From the NCBI GenBank assembly GCA_035685165.1, contig DASRBI010000018.1:1-64000 (forward strand): DNA of 64,000 bases, given 5' to 3'. The notes below the pieces were generated by a model, which saw only the letters and a list, made by a program, of their open reading frames with translations, did not search any database and was not told the origin of the DNA. The stretch's first letter is position 1. The number at the start of each line of letters is the position of its first letter. Of this stretch, positions 17,434 through 25,177 are shown piece by piece. The stretch is from DATFDN01 sp035685165 (GTDB lineage: Bacteria; Pseudomonadota; Alphaproteobacteria; Acetobacterales; Acetobacteraceae). The position numbers and the translations under genes are program-made.

Positions 17434-17790
17434 TTGCGGACCACAGAATTGCGACGCATCCTGGTGGTGGAAGATCAGGCGCTGGTGGCTCAGACCATCG
17501 CCTCAGCGTTAGAGGATGATTACGAAGTTCTGCAAAGCGAAAACGCGCCGGAGGCCCTTGCGATTTTGAACGCGGGCTCGGTCGATCTCGTCTTGCTCGA
17601 TTGCCTGCTGCCCGGTGGCGGCTATGCGGAGGCGATCGCCCGCTGCGACGAACTCGGCATCCCGGCAGTGCTGATGTCGGGCGATCCCGACCGGCTCGCG
17701 CACCTCGAAACGGGACCGCGCCCGTTCCTCGCCAAGCCGTTCTCCATCGACGCCTTGCTGGAAACGGTGGAAAGCCTGACCCGGCGCTAG
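17434..17790 (+). CDS. Stand-alone response regulator receiver protein
   Basis: A receiver domain of 118 residues with no output domain. The acidic pair Glu13-Asp14, the phospho-acceptor Asp56 (in LVLLDCLLPGG), the switch Ser82 and Lys101 (in LAKPF) are all present, so it should be phosphorylated by a histidine kinase or phosphotransferase. The start is a TTG at 17434 with GAGAAGG a few bases upstream. No kinase gene is nearby. Its sequence looks somewhat less GC-rich than the flanking housekeeping genes. It is convergent with mtaB. Confidence 0.85.
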   Translation: MRTTELRRILVVEDQALVAQTIASALEDDYEVLQSENAPEALAILNAGSVDLVLLDCLLPGGGYAEAIARCDELGIPAVLMSGDPDRLAHLETGPRPFLAKPFSIDALLETVESLTRR

Positions 17791-17830
17791 TGTAGGGCGC
17801 ATGGAGCGCAGCGGAATGCGCCGCAGCAGC

Positions 17831-19060
17831 TCAGGCAGCCAGCAGCCTCGTCCCATCGGCAGCGGCGATAAGCACCTCGACGATGGTGCCGGCCGGCTGC
17901 GCGGCGTGGAGGCGTACCGGAGCGAAATGCTCGCTGTGGCCCGTCTCGCCGGTTTCGGTCAGCACCTTCGCCCTGCTTCCGACTTGCGCGGCCAGGAAGC
18001 GGGCGGCGTTGCGGGCACCGGCGGCGCGTAGCCGCGCCGCGCGCTCGCGCCTCGCCGGGACCGCCACCGGCGGCATTCGCGCCGCCGGCGTGCCGGGGCG
18101 CTCGCTGAAGGGAAACACATGCAGGAAGGGGATCTCGGTCTCCTCCACGAAGCGAAGCGTTTCCTCGAACAGCAGATCGGTTTCGGTGGGAAAGCCCGCG
18201 ATCAGGTCGGCGCCGAACGCGATGCCGGGGCGCAGGCTGCGGGCGCGTGCGATTACGTCCCGCGCCGCCGCGGCGGAATGGCGCCGCTTCATCCGCTTGA
18301 GGATCAGGTCGCTGCCGGCCTGCAAGGAGAGATGCAGATGCGGCATCAGCCGCGACTCCTCAGCGAGCAGCCGCCACAGCTCGGCGTCGATCGCCGCCGG
18401 GTCGAGCGACGACAGGCGCAGCCGGGCCAGATCGGGCACCAGCGCGAGCAGGCGGCGCACGAGCTGGCCAAGGGTGGGACGGCCCGGCAGATCCGCGCCG
18501 TAGCTCGCGATGTCGACCCCGGTGAGCACGAGCTCGCGGTATCCCGCTTCAACGAGCGCGCGCGCCTGCGCCACCACCGCGCCCGCGGGAACGCTGCGGT
18601 TCGGGCCGCGCCCGTAGGGGATGACGCAGAAGGTGCAGCGGTGATCGCAGCCCTGCTGCACCTGCACGAACGCGCGCGCGCGGCCGGCGAACTCGGTGAC
18701 GAGATGGGCGGCCGTCGCGCGCGCTTCCATGATGTCGCTGACCGCGGCGGGCACGCCTGCGCGCCAGCTCTCCGGCCGCAGCTTCTCGAGATTGCCGAGC
18801 ACGGCGCTGACGCCGTCGAGCGCGCGCCACTTCTCGGGCGCGATCTGCGCCGCGCACCCTGTGACGACAATGCGTGCGCCGGGGCGGTCGCGGGCGGCGC
18901 GGCGGACCGCCTGCCGCGCCTGCCGCTCGGCCTCCGCCGTCACCGCGCAGGTGTTGATCACCACTGTTTCGCGCAGCCCGGCCGCCTCGGCGTGGCTGCG
19001 GATCACCTCGCTTTCGTAGGTGTTGAGGCGGCAGCCGAAGGTGACGATCTCGACGCTCAT
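17831..19060 (-). CDS. mtaB: tRNA t6A37 methylthiotransferase MtaB
   Basis: A radical-SAM methylthiotransferase of 409 residues that adds a methylthio group to C2 of t6A at position 37 in tRNAs reading ANN codons. The N-terminal MTTase domain has Cys10, Cys38 and Cys69. The radical-SAM cluster is CxxxCxxC at Cys138, Cys142 and Cys145, followed by IPYGRGPNRS. A TRAM-like end is present. The start at 19060 overlaps the dapF stop by 4 bases (ATGA), so the genes are translationally coupled. A longer upstream frame exists but lies wholly within dapF. Confidence 0.95.
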   Translation of the reverse strand: MSVEIVTFGCRLNTYESEVIRSHAEAAGLRETVVINTCAVTAEAERQARQAVRRAARDRPGARIVVTGCAAQIAPEKWRALDGVSAVLGNLEKLRPESWRAGVPAAVSDIMEARATAAHLVTEFAGRARAFVQVQQGCDHRCTFCVIPYGRGPNRSVPAGAVVAQARALVEAGYRELVLTGVDIASYGADLPGRPTLGQLVRRLLALVPDLARLRLSSLDPAAIDAELWRLLAEESRLMPHLHLSLQAGSDLILKRMKRRHSAAAARDVIARARSLRPGIAFGADLIAGFPTETDLLFEETLRFVEETEIPFLHVFPFSERPGTPAARMPPVAVPARRERAARLRAAGARNAARFLAAQVGSRAKVLTETGETGHSEHFAPVRLHAAQPAGTIVEVLIAAADGTRLLAA

Positions 19061-19893
19061 GGCGGATAGTCGTCGAGATCGACCACGCCGGTGAAGGCGG
19101 TCGCCACGGGGCCGGTCATCAGCACGTGGCCCGAGGCGCGCCACGCGATCTCCAGCGCCCCGCCATCGACGATCACCGTGGCCGAGCGGCCGGTGAGGCC
19201 GCGGCGATGCGCGTTCACCACCGCCGCGCAGGCGCCCGAGCCGCAGGCGAGCGTCAGGCCGGCGCCGCGCTCCCAGACCCGCAGCCGCAGCCGGTTCGGG
19301 GCGAGCACCTGGGCGAAGCCGATATTGGCGCGTTCGGGAAAGATCGGGTCGTGTTCCAGCCTCGGGCCGAGCATCTCGACCGGCACGGCGGCGAGGTCGG
19401 GCACGAAGAAGGTGGCGTGCGGGTTGCCCAGGCTGGCCGCCGCCGGATCGGCGAGCGGGCCGAGGGCGAGATCGAGATGGAGCGTGTCGGCGGGCCGGGC
19501 GAGCGGGATGTCCTGCCAGCCGAGCCGTGCCGGCCCCATGTCCACCGTCACGCGGTCCGGCGCCAGGACCGTGCAGCGAAGATCGCCCGCAACGGTGCGG
19601 ATGACGGGCTCCGTGAGCCCGGTCTCGGCGGCGATCAGGGCGGCGACGCAGCGGGTGGCATTGCCGCAGGCTGCGGCCTCGTCCCCGTCCGGGTTGCGGA
19701 TCCGCATGAAGGCGGCGGCATCGCTGGCGGCTGGGGCGGGCTCGATCACGATCAACTGGTCGCAGCCGATGCCGCGCCGCCGGTCGGCGAGCGCCGCGGC
19801 GCGTGCTGGTGTCAGCGCAAGCGGCGTCTGCCGCGCGTCGAGCACGACAAAATCGTTCCCACAGCCGTGCATCTTCCTGAACGGAACCCGCAT
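19057..19893 (-). CDS. dapF: Diaminopimelate epimerase
   Basis: An enzyme of 278 residues that converts LL- to meso-diaminopimelate for lysine and peptidoglycan synthesis. It has the N-terminal KMHGCGNDFVV. The two catalytic cysteines are Cys76 in AAACGNATRC and Cys217 in LACGSGACAA, each in its expected motif. NPDG and GNPHA are also present. The ATG at 19893 gives the standard N-terminus. It is the first gene of a dapF-mtaB pair and divergent from the tRNA-Asn gene, with 84 bases between. Confidence 0.96.
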   Translation of the reverse strand: MRVPFRKMHGCGNDFVVLDARQTPLALTPARAAALADRRRGIGCDQLIVIEPAPAASDAAAFMRIRNPDGDEAAACGNATRCVAALIAAETGLTEPVIRTVAGDLRCTVLAPDRVTVDMGPARLGWQDIPLARPADTLHLDLALGPLADPAAASLGNPHATFFVPDLAAVPVEMLGPRLEHDPIFPERANIGFAQVLAPNRLRLRVWERGAGLTLACGSGACAAVVNAHRRGLTGRSATVIVDGGALEIAWRASGHVLMTGPVATAFTGVVDLDDYPP

Positions 19894-19937
19894 GGCGCCG
19901 CTATATAGTGCTGGGTGGCGCTGGAACAGCCGGTCAT

Positions 19938-19966
19938 TTGCCTTGGGCCAGCCGCTTCGCTATATG
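19938..19966 (+). promoter_or_regulatory. Sigma-70-type promoter of tRNA-Asn
   Basis: TTGCCT (19938-19943) and TATATG (19961-19966) are separated by exactly 17 bases. The expected transcript start near 19973 is about 5 bases before the mature tRNA 5' end. Confidence 0.6.
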
Positions 19967-19977
19967 CCCGCCGCTGG

Positions 19978-20053
19978 TCCCGGATAGCTCAGTCGGTAGA
20001 GCAAGCGGCTGTTAACCGCTGGGTCGCAGGTTCGAGTCCTGCTCCGGGAGCCA
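19978..20053 (+). tRNA. tRNA-Asn (anticodon GTT)
   Basis: A 76-base cloverleaf with an encoded CCA end. The 7-bp acceptor stem pairs TCCCGGA with TCCGGGA. The D-arm carries GCTCAGTCGGTAGAGC. The anticodon stem is AGCGG/CCGCT around the loop CTGTTAA, with GTT at 20011-20013, and the T-arm is GGTTCGAGTCC in its standard place. Adenine follows the anticodon at position 37. It therefore reads AAC/AAU and is a substrate type for the t6A37 modifications made by mtaB and trmO in this window. The fucosyltransferase-like gene on the other strand ends inside it. Confidence 0.98.
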
Positions 20054-21209
20054 GTTCGTTCGTTCCGAAAAGATAGGCCACTCCGCTGCTCTCCCGCCGC
20101 GCCGCCGCGCGCTTGTAGCCCGGGAGACCTATCGCCGCGTCCTGCACCGAGACGCGCACGAGCGTCAGATCGGGGTTGACGAGGCCGGCGAAGGTGCTGA
20201 CCGAACTTGAGACGTGAACCAGCACGTGGCAATCGGCGAGCAGGATCGCGTCCACCAGCACGTCGACGGCATCGGCGATCGAGAGTTGACCCCATTTGCG
20301 CAAATGGACCTCGAGTTCGTCGGCAGTGGTGCGTTGCACCGCGTCCTGCAAAATCAGCCGGTCGCCGTAGGTGGCCTTGAAGAGTAGGGCGGCCTCCGCG
20401 TCGTCGGTTGCAAGAAACACCTTGTAGTTCGGCCGCCCCTCCGCCTCCAGTATCGCCTCGATCGTCGCAACGAAGCGATGCAACGGCGGGACAATACCAT
20501 CGCGTTGCAGGTTGGCTACCATAGGATTGCCGACCCGGCGGTGCACGCCGATCCTGAGGCAATCGGGCGGGAAGGAGTGCGAGAGCTGCCGGATGCGCTC
20601 CCGCACGAGCTGATTGTCGACCCGGAGCCATTTGGCGACCGTGGCGTGATAAGCTTGGCGATGCCGTTCCAGGGCGCGACCTCGAAGATACTCCTTGCCG
20701 GTGCCCCACAAGGTATAGTCAATCGTCGTCCCGGCGCTGTAAGCCGATCGCGGCGCGCGCCGGCCGACCGGCTGGAACAACTGCGACCAGACATCGTCGC
20801 CGACGCGCCCGTAACGGAACCCTATCTCCTCTCCGGTGAGCACCCAGTCCACATGCACCGCAGCGTCTGGCCGAACCCGGTGCAGCGTTTCGAGGACATG
20901 CAGCACATTGGCCAGCAGTCCTTCGGAGCGCAGCAACGGAACCCGCAAGGTGCGAGCGGTGCCCGCTCTCCAGCTTCCCGTGAACGCAACGCGCGCATCG
21001 AGGATCTTTCGCCCGAGCCGCTGGCGCCGGCTAAACCGGCGCTGGTGCCTGACGCTCACCCCCCCTTTTGCATTCCATTCGTGGATCTGGTCAGCGAACC
21101 ATATTGGCGCACAGCGCCATGCCCGGACCGCATCACGCGCTGCCCGCAGGAGCGCGCGGCACGTGTTTCGCGGATCGAGTATGGCTTCGAGCAGCGTTTT
21201 CAGGCGCAT
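19989..21209 (-). CDS. Fucosyltransferase-like (GT23/NodZ-like) glycosyltransferase
   Basis: A frame of 406 residues. The central region resembles the alpha-1,6/O-fucosyltransferase superfamily: IGVHRR (His223, Arg224, Arg225) as the GDP-fucose-binding motif, then VFLATDD near 264-270. A helix with DAVDVLVDAILLADC follows, and VHVSSSVSTFA closes the site. Transfer of fucose or a related sugar in the cytoplasm or on lipid-linked glycans is inferred. Residues 386-406 are encoded antisense to the tRNA-Asn gene and are probably not native family sequence. It begins 19 bases after the sugar ABC ATPase gene. Stretches near 20460-20540 are unusually A/T-rich for this window, which may indicate acquired DNA. 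Confidence 0.65.
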   Translation of the reverse strand: MRLKTLLEAILDPRNTCRALLRAARDAVRAWRCAPIWFADQIHEWNAKGGVSVRHQRRFSRRQRLGRKILDARVAFTGSWRAGTARTLRVPLLRSEGLLANVLHVLETLHRVRPDAAVHVDWVLTGEEIGFRYGRVGDDVWSQLFQPVGRRAPRSAYSAGTTIDYTLWGTGKEYLRGRALERHRQAYHATVAKWLRVDNQLVRERIRQLSHSFPPDCLRIGVHRRVGNPMVANLQRDGIVPPLHRFVATIEAILEAEGRPNYKVFLATDDAEAALLFKATYGDRLILQDAVQRTTADELEVHLRKWGQLSIADAVDVLVDAILLADCHVLVHVSSSVSTFAGLVNPDLTLVRVSVQDAAIGLPGYKRAAARRESSGVAYLFGTNELAPGAGLEPATQRLTAACSTD

Positions 21210-21228
21210 GGACGAGGCGGCTCCGACG

Positions 21229-21999
21229 TCATGAAACCCGCGCCGCCCGGTATTCCCGCCGCACGATCTCCAGCAGCTCGGCGGGGGAGGTCTGGGCGGC
21301 CGGGCTCTCGAACGTCACCTGGCCGTGCTGCATCAGCATCACCCGGTCGCAAATCTCCAGCGTCTGCGCATAATTGTGGGCGATCATAGCGATGGCGATA
21401 TCGCCGCGGGCCTTCAGGCGCTCGATCAGGGCGATGATCAGCGCCGCCTCGCGCGCGCCCATCGCCGCCAGCGGCTCGTCGAGCAGCAGGATGCGGGCGT
21501 TGGAGATCACGGCGCGGGCCACCGCGATCGCCTGCCGCTGACCGCCCGAGAGCGCGCCCACCTCGAGATCGACCGAGGCGACATGGATGCCGATATCGGC
21601 GAGCGCCGCCGCCGCGCGCTTTCGCATCTCGCGGTGATTGAGCAGGCGTAGCGGCCCGGGGCGCAGGAGTTCGCGGTTGAGGAACAGGTTGAGATAGATC
21701 GGCACCCCGCTGACCAGGGCGAGATCCTGATAGACGCACTCGATGCCGAACGCGCGGGCCTCGTCCACCGAAGCAAGCCGCACCGGCTGGCCGTTCACGA
21801 ACACCCGGCCGGCGTCCGGCTGATGAAAGCCCGTCAGAATCTTGATGAGCGTCGATTTGCCGGCGCCGTTGTCGCCCAGGATGCCGAGCATTTCGCCGCG
21901 CGCGAGGTGCATGGAAACGCCGTCGAGTGCGGTGACGTGCCCGAACCGTTTGCTCAGGTTCTCGGCGCGCAGCGCCTCGGTTGCCGAAGTTGCGCTCAT
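21229..21999 (-). CDS. Sugar-type ABC transporter ATP-binding protein
   Basis: A single-cassette ATPase of 256 residues. Walker A is GDNGAGKST, the signature is LSGGQRQ, and Walker B is ILLLDEP. The GDNGAGKSTLIKILTG wording and the phrase ECVYQDLALV are typical of RbsA/XylG/FrcA-like sugar importers. With one cassette it is FrcA-like rather than the double RbsA type. It energises import through the adjacent permease. The ATG at 21999 overlaps the permease stop by 4 bases. A much longer open frame extends upstream but is a shadow of the permease. Confidence 0.92.
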   Translation of the reverse strand: MSATSATEALRAENLSKRFGHVTALDGVSMHLARGEMLGILGDNGAGKSTLIKILTGFHQPDAGRVFVNGQPVRLASVDEARAFGIECVYQDLALVSGVPIYLNLFLNRELLRPGPLRLLNHREMRKRAAAALADIGIHVASVDLEVGALSGGQRQAIAVARAVISNARILLLDEPLAAMGAREAALIIALIERLKARGDIAIAMIAHNYAQTLEICDRVMLMQHGQVTFESPAAQTSPAELLEIVRREYRAARVS

Positions 22000-22961
22000 G
22001 CGGCGCCGGCTCCGCGCAGGCGCGCGAGATGGATGTTGGCGACCATCGCGATCAGAATGGCGGCGCCGATGATGATGTCGAAGGTGAAGGCGTTGATGCC
22101 TTGCAGCGTGAAGCCGTCCTGCAGCACGCCGAGCACGATGCCGCCGACCAGCCCCCCCATGATCGTGCCAGCGCCGCCGGCGATCGCCGTGCCGCCGATC
22201 ACGCCCGAGGCGACGCCCAGGAACATGATGTTCGATCCGCCGGCCAGCGGGTCGGTGCTGCCGATGCGGAACGCCTCCAGGATGCCCGCGAAGCCGCCGA
22301 GCGTGCTTGTCAGGATGAAATTGCCCATGCGGATGCGGTCGATGCGGATGCCGGCTTCGGCGGCGGCGATGGGGTTGCCGCCGGTGGCGACGGTGTGCAG
22401 ACCCCAGCGCGTGTGGCGCAGCACGACGTGCATCACGGCAACCACGGCGAGCGCCCACAGGAACTCGGCATAGCCCCAGCCGCCGAGCACCGCCGTCAGC
22501 AACGGCCCGCCCGGGGTGTTGGCGGGGAAGCCGCGCGAGATGGTGAGCGTGAGGCCGGTGATCAGGAACAGCATTCCGAGCGTGGTGATGAACGAGGGCA
22601 CGCTGAGGCGGATCGTGATGAAGCCGATGACGAAGCCGATCCCGGCGCAGCAGGCGAGCGCGATGAACATGGCGGGGATCACCGGCACGCCGATGCTGCT
22701 GAAATGCTCCATGATGAAGGGCGCGATGGCGAAGGTCTGGCCGACCGACAGGTCGATCTCGCGTGAGATCAGCAGCATGATCTCGCCGCAGGCGATGATC
22801 ACCGGTGTCGCGATGAACTGCGAGAGCGTTTGCAGATTGGCGTCGGTGAGGAAATTGGCGTTGGCGAGCTGGAAGTAGATGACGAGGGCGATCGCGACGA
22901 TGATGACGCTCGCCTCCGGCCGCAGCAGGAAGGCGCGGGCGCCGCGTGCGAGGCGGCTCAT
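21996..22961 (-). CDS. Sugar ABC transporter permease (RbsC/FrcB-like)
   Basis: A protein of 321 residues with about nine hydrophobic segments. Family marks are EIMLLISREIDLSVG near residue 60, GLHTVATGGNPIAAAEAGI in the middle and the glycine-rich GVIGGTAIAGGAGTIMGG later. It forms the membrane channel of a carbohydrate (CUT2-class) importer. It overlaps the ATPase gene by 4 bases and lies downstream of the binding-protein gene after a gap containing two hairpins. The substrate (ribose, fructose, xylose, myo-inositol or another sugar) cannot be told from sequence. Confidence 0.93.
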   Translation of the reverse strand: MSRLARGARAFLLRPEASVIIVAIALVIYFQLANANFLTDANLQTLSQFIATPVIIACGEIMLLISREIDLSVGQTFAIAPFIMEHFSSIGVPVIPAMFIALACCAGIGFVIGFITIRLSVPSFITTLGMLFLITGLTLTISRGFPANTPGGPLLTAVLGGWGYAEFLWALAVVAVMHVVLRHTRWGLHTVATGGNPIAAAEAGIRIDRIRMGNFILTSTLGGFAGILEAFRIGSTDPLAGGSNIMFLGVASGVIGGTAIAGGAGTIMGGLVGGIVLGVLQDGFTLQGINAFTFDIIIGAAILIAMVANIHLARLRGAGAA

Positions 22962-23015
22962 CCGTGCGCGCCTTCACCCGGCGCGGCTGCCGCCCCCCCG
23001 CTTTCGCGAGCGCTG

Positions 23016-23040
23016 ACCTCTCCCGCATAGCGGGAGAGGT
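23016..23040. repeat. Perfect hairpin between binding-protein and permease genes
   Basis: An 11-bp perfect stem (acctctcccgc with gcgggagaggt) and a 3-base loop lie within the 177-base gap of the sugar ABC operon. It may stabilise the upstream binding-protein mRNA or reduce read-through into the permease gene. I see no gene in the gap. Confidence 0.6.
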
Positions 23041-23095
23041 GAACGTGATTGCGGCGCCAAACTGGAGGTGAGCCTCTCCGGCTTCGCGGGAAAGG

Positions 23096-23126
23096 CCGGC
23101 GCGCCCTGGCGCGCCGGGTGAGGGCG
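23096..23126. repeat. GC-rich palindrome sharing an 18-base end with the 58.6-kb element
   Basis: A 10-bp inverted repeat (23096-23105 with 23108-23117) is followed by gtgagggcg. The stretch gcgcgccgggtgagggcg at 23109-23126 is identical to 58630-58647. It lies 12 bases beyond the binding-protein gene's stop codon. Confidence 0.55.
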
Positions 23127-23138
23127 TGCGGCACGGCG

Positions 23139-24218
23139 CTATCCGGCAATGGGGCCGGTGTGCGCCACGATTTGCGGCGTGGCGCCGCTGCCCTCGTAGC
23201 GGGTCTTGGTTTCCATGTAAGGCGCGACATTGCCCTTCACGACGAACTTGAGGCCGGTGTTGATGTCCGCCGCGCCGACCAGCCCGCCCGAGGCCTTGAA
23301 CACGAACATCTCCATCACCGTGTAGAAGCCTTGCAGATAGGGCTGCTGGTCGATCGCAAAATCGAGGAACCCGTCGCGGATGGCCTCCAAGGTGCGCGGC
23401 AGCAGGTCGTAGCCGCCGCCATGCACGCCCTTCGACGGCAGATCGTATTGGCGCATGATCAGGCCGATATTCATCGTGTCGCCGCCGCCCGAGCCGAACA
23501 TGCCCTTCACGTCCTGGTTGCCCAGATAGTAGGCGCGGATCTTGGAGAGCGAGACATTCACCGTGGGGTCGGTCGCGATCATTGTTGCCTGGATGTTGGC
23601 TCCTGACCGCTTGATCGAGTCCATCGCCCCGTCGATGCGCGGCTGGAGGTTGAGCTGGCCGGGTGTCGCGATGAACAGCGCCACCTTTCCCGAGCCCACC
23701 AGCTTGACGATGCGATCGCCCATCATCTGGCCGGAAAGGAATAGATCCTGGCCGATATAGGCGAGACGCTGGTTATCGCTGCCGCGCGGCTTGTCGGCGT
23801 TGTAGGAGAACACCGGGATGCCGGCCTCCATCGCGCGCGCCACCGGCCGGTCGAAACCCTTGGGATCGACGATGGAAACCGCGATCGCGTCCGCCTTGGC
23901 GGCGATTGCCGCGTTCATCGCATTCACCATCTGGCTGACGTCGGAGGTCTCGGAGCCGGTCCACTGATACTCGCAGCCGAGCAGGGCGCAGGCGTCCTGA
24001 ATCCCGTACTGGGTCGGCACGAAGAACGGATTGGTGGTCACGTGGTTGACGAACACGAACTTCCATTTCGGGTGCGCCGGGAAGGGGCCGGCGTCGGCGG
24101 CGCGGGCGCGGCCGGCAGCCAGCGCGAGCAATCCCGCCGCGCCCGCGGCGCTCACGCCCTGCGCCAGCGCCCGGCGCGGCAGGCGGGCGGCGATCGTGTC
24201 CGTGAGGTCGTCTGCCAT
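23139..24218 (-). CDS. Sugar ABC transporter periplasmic binding protein
   Basis: A protein of 359 residues of the type I periplasmic binding (ribose/galactose-binding, Peripla_BP_4) class. The N-terminus has basic residues (RLPRRALAQG), then a long Ala/Gly-rich hydrophobic core ending AGRARA-ADAG. It looks like a Sec or Tat-like signal, though a clear twin-Arg motif is not present. The mature part has FVNHVTTNPFF and an AKADAIAVSIVDPKGF segment, both usual for ligand binding. It is the first gene of the leftward operon binding protein-permease-ATPase-fucosyltransferase-like. It is divergent from the cupin gene over 133 bases. Confidence 0.92.
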   Translation of the reverse strand: MADDLTDTIAARLPRRALAQGVSAAGAAGLLALAAGRARAADAGPFPAHPKWKFVFVNHVTTNPFFVPTQYGIQDACALLGCEYQWTGSETSDVSQMVNAMNAAIAAKADAIAVSIVDPKGFDRPVARAMEAGIPVFSYNADKPRGSDNQRLAYIGQDLFLSGQMMGDRIVKLVGSGKVALFIATPGQLNLQPRIDGAMDSIKRSGANIQATMIATDPTVNVSLSKIRAYYLGNQDVKGMFGSGGGDTMNIGLIMRQYDLPSKGVHGGGYDLLPRTLEAIRDGFLDFAIDQQPYLQGFYTVMEMFVFKASGGLVGAADINTGLKFVVKGNVAPYMETKTRYEGSGATPQIVAHTGPIAG

Positions 24219-24351
24219 TTCCCTGCTTCCTCCTCTATGCGGCGGCTACGTGCGACCGCTTTGATGCAGCGACGAAGCGGACGCAAGGGGCAAGGCGGCT
24301 TTTCTTTCCGCCCGGTCGGCGCCACATGGCGGGCGTGACAAAAGAGGGAGC

Positions 24352-24861
24352 ATGACGGTGAGCAACGGGCATACGCACGACCATGAGGGGCCGCCGGCGC
24401 CGGGCACGGTCGATTGGCGGCTGAACGGGGTGCGGGTGATCAAGGGCGACCAGCTCGATACCAACACGCCGCAGACGCCGGGGATGAACCGGGCAGCGGC
24501 CATCAACGCGGCGCGCGTTGGCGCGCAGAAGATTTGGGCCGGCACCGTGCACATCCATCCGAACGCCAAGACCGGCGCGCATCATCACGGCGCGCTGGAG
24601 AGCGTGATCTACGTGGTGCGCGGCAAGGCGCGGATGCGCTGGGGCGAGCATTTGGAGTACGTGGCCGAGGCCGAGCCCGGCGATTTCATTTTCGTGCCGC
24701 CCTATGTACCGCACCAGGAGATCAACGCGAGCAGCGACGAAACGCTGGAATGCGTGCTCGTGCGCAGCGACAACGAGGCGGTGGTGGTGAACCTCGACAT
24801 CGAGCCGGTGGAGAAGCCCGAGGCGGTGTACTGGGTCGATCCGATCCACAAGCAGCCGTAG
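24352..24861 (+). CDS. Single-domain cupin protein
   Basis: A protein of 169 residues with one cupin beta-barrel. Motif 1 is HIHPNAKTGAHHHGALESVIYVVRGKARMRWG, shown here only as its outline: several His residues suited to a metal ion, then the Glu and Gly of the standard motif. Motif 2 is PGDFIFVPPYVPHQE. A small metal-dependent enzyme or sugar-binding regulator is possible. The N-terminus is His-rich (NGHTHDHEG). It is divergent from the sugar transporter operon, so a carbohydrate-related role is conceivable but unproven. A decayed acyl-CoA ligase lies just after its stop on the other strand. Confidence 0.85.
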   Translation: MTVSNGHTHDHEGPPAPGTVDWRLNGVRVIKGDQLDTNTPQTPGMNRAAAINAARVGAQKIWAGTVHIHPNAKTGAHHHGALESVIYVVRGKARMRWGEHLEYVAEAEPGDFIFVPPYVPHQEINASSDETLECVLVRSDNEAVVVNLDIEPVEKPEAVYWVDPIHKQP

Positions 24862-24865
24862 CGGG

Positions 24866-25177
24866 TCAGGCCGCCGCGAACCTCTCGCGCAAGGTGGGCT
24901 TGTGCATCTTGCCGGCAGAGCCCGCCTTTCGCACCGCGTCCTCGCGATTGAGCATCAGCGCGATGCGCGCGCCGCCAGCCAGCTCGGCCGCGCGGCCAGC
25001 GAACCCGCGATCGGCGAACAGCAGGCGCGGCGTGCAATCGGCGAGGATCGCGGGCGGAACGGGATTGGCGAGGCGCCGGGTGAGGGGGACGAAAATCGCG
25101 GCGACCGGTTCGGGCCGACGTAGCGCGTTGGAAGCGATCGCGTCGCAGTTAAGGAACTGGCATCGGTTCGTCCCGTC
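24866..25177 (-). pseudogene. Internally deleted remnant of an AMP-forming acyl-CoA ligase
   Basis: This 312-base stretch has no intact gene, but the leftward frame continuing directly after the P450 stop codon reads like ligase pieces. PVAAIFVPLTRRLAN, then ILADCTPRLLFADRG, match the early A-domain segment of acyl-CoA synthetases (usually near residues 60-110). It then jumps to GKMHKPTLRERFA and a stop, like the extreme C-terminus (a GKxxKPxLR motif). The catalytic core, including the AMP-binding loop, is absent, and there is no start codon in a suitable place. I read it as an acyl-CoA ligase gene that lost its middle and 5' end. It shares its frame and strand with the P450 gene. Confidence 0.6.

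Noticed and set aside
19894..19977. A leftward dapF promoter around the TATATAG at 19909
   Set aside because: The -10-like box is good but no -35 match lies at the right distance, and it would leave almost no leader.
19978..24218. A genomic island integrated at tRNA-Asn
   Set aside because: No integrase gene and no second copy of the tRNA 3' end were seen, so only the glycosyltransferase gene is suspected to be acquired.
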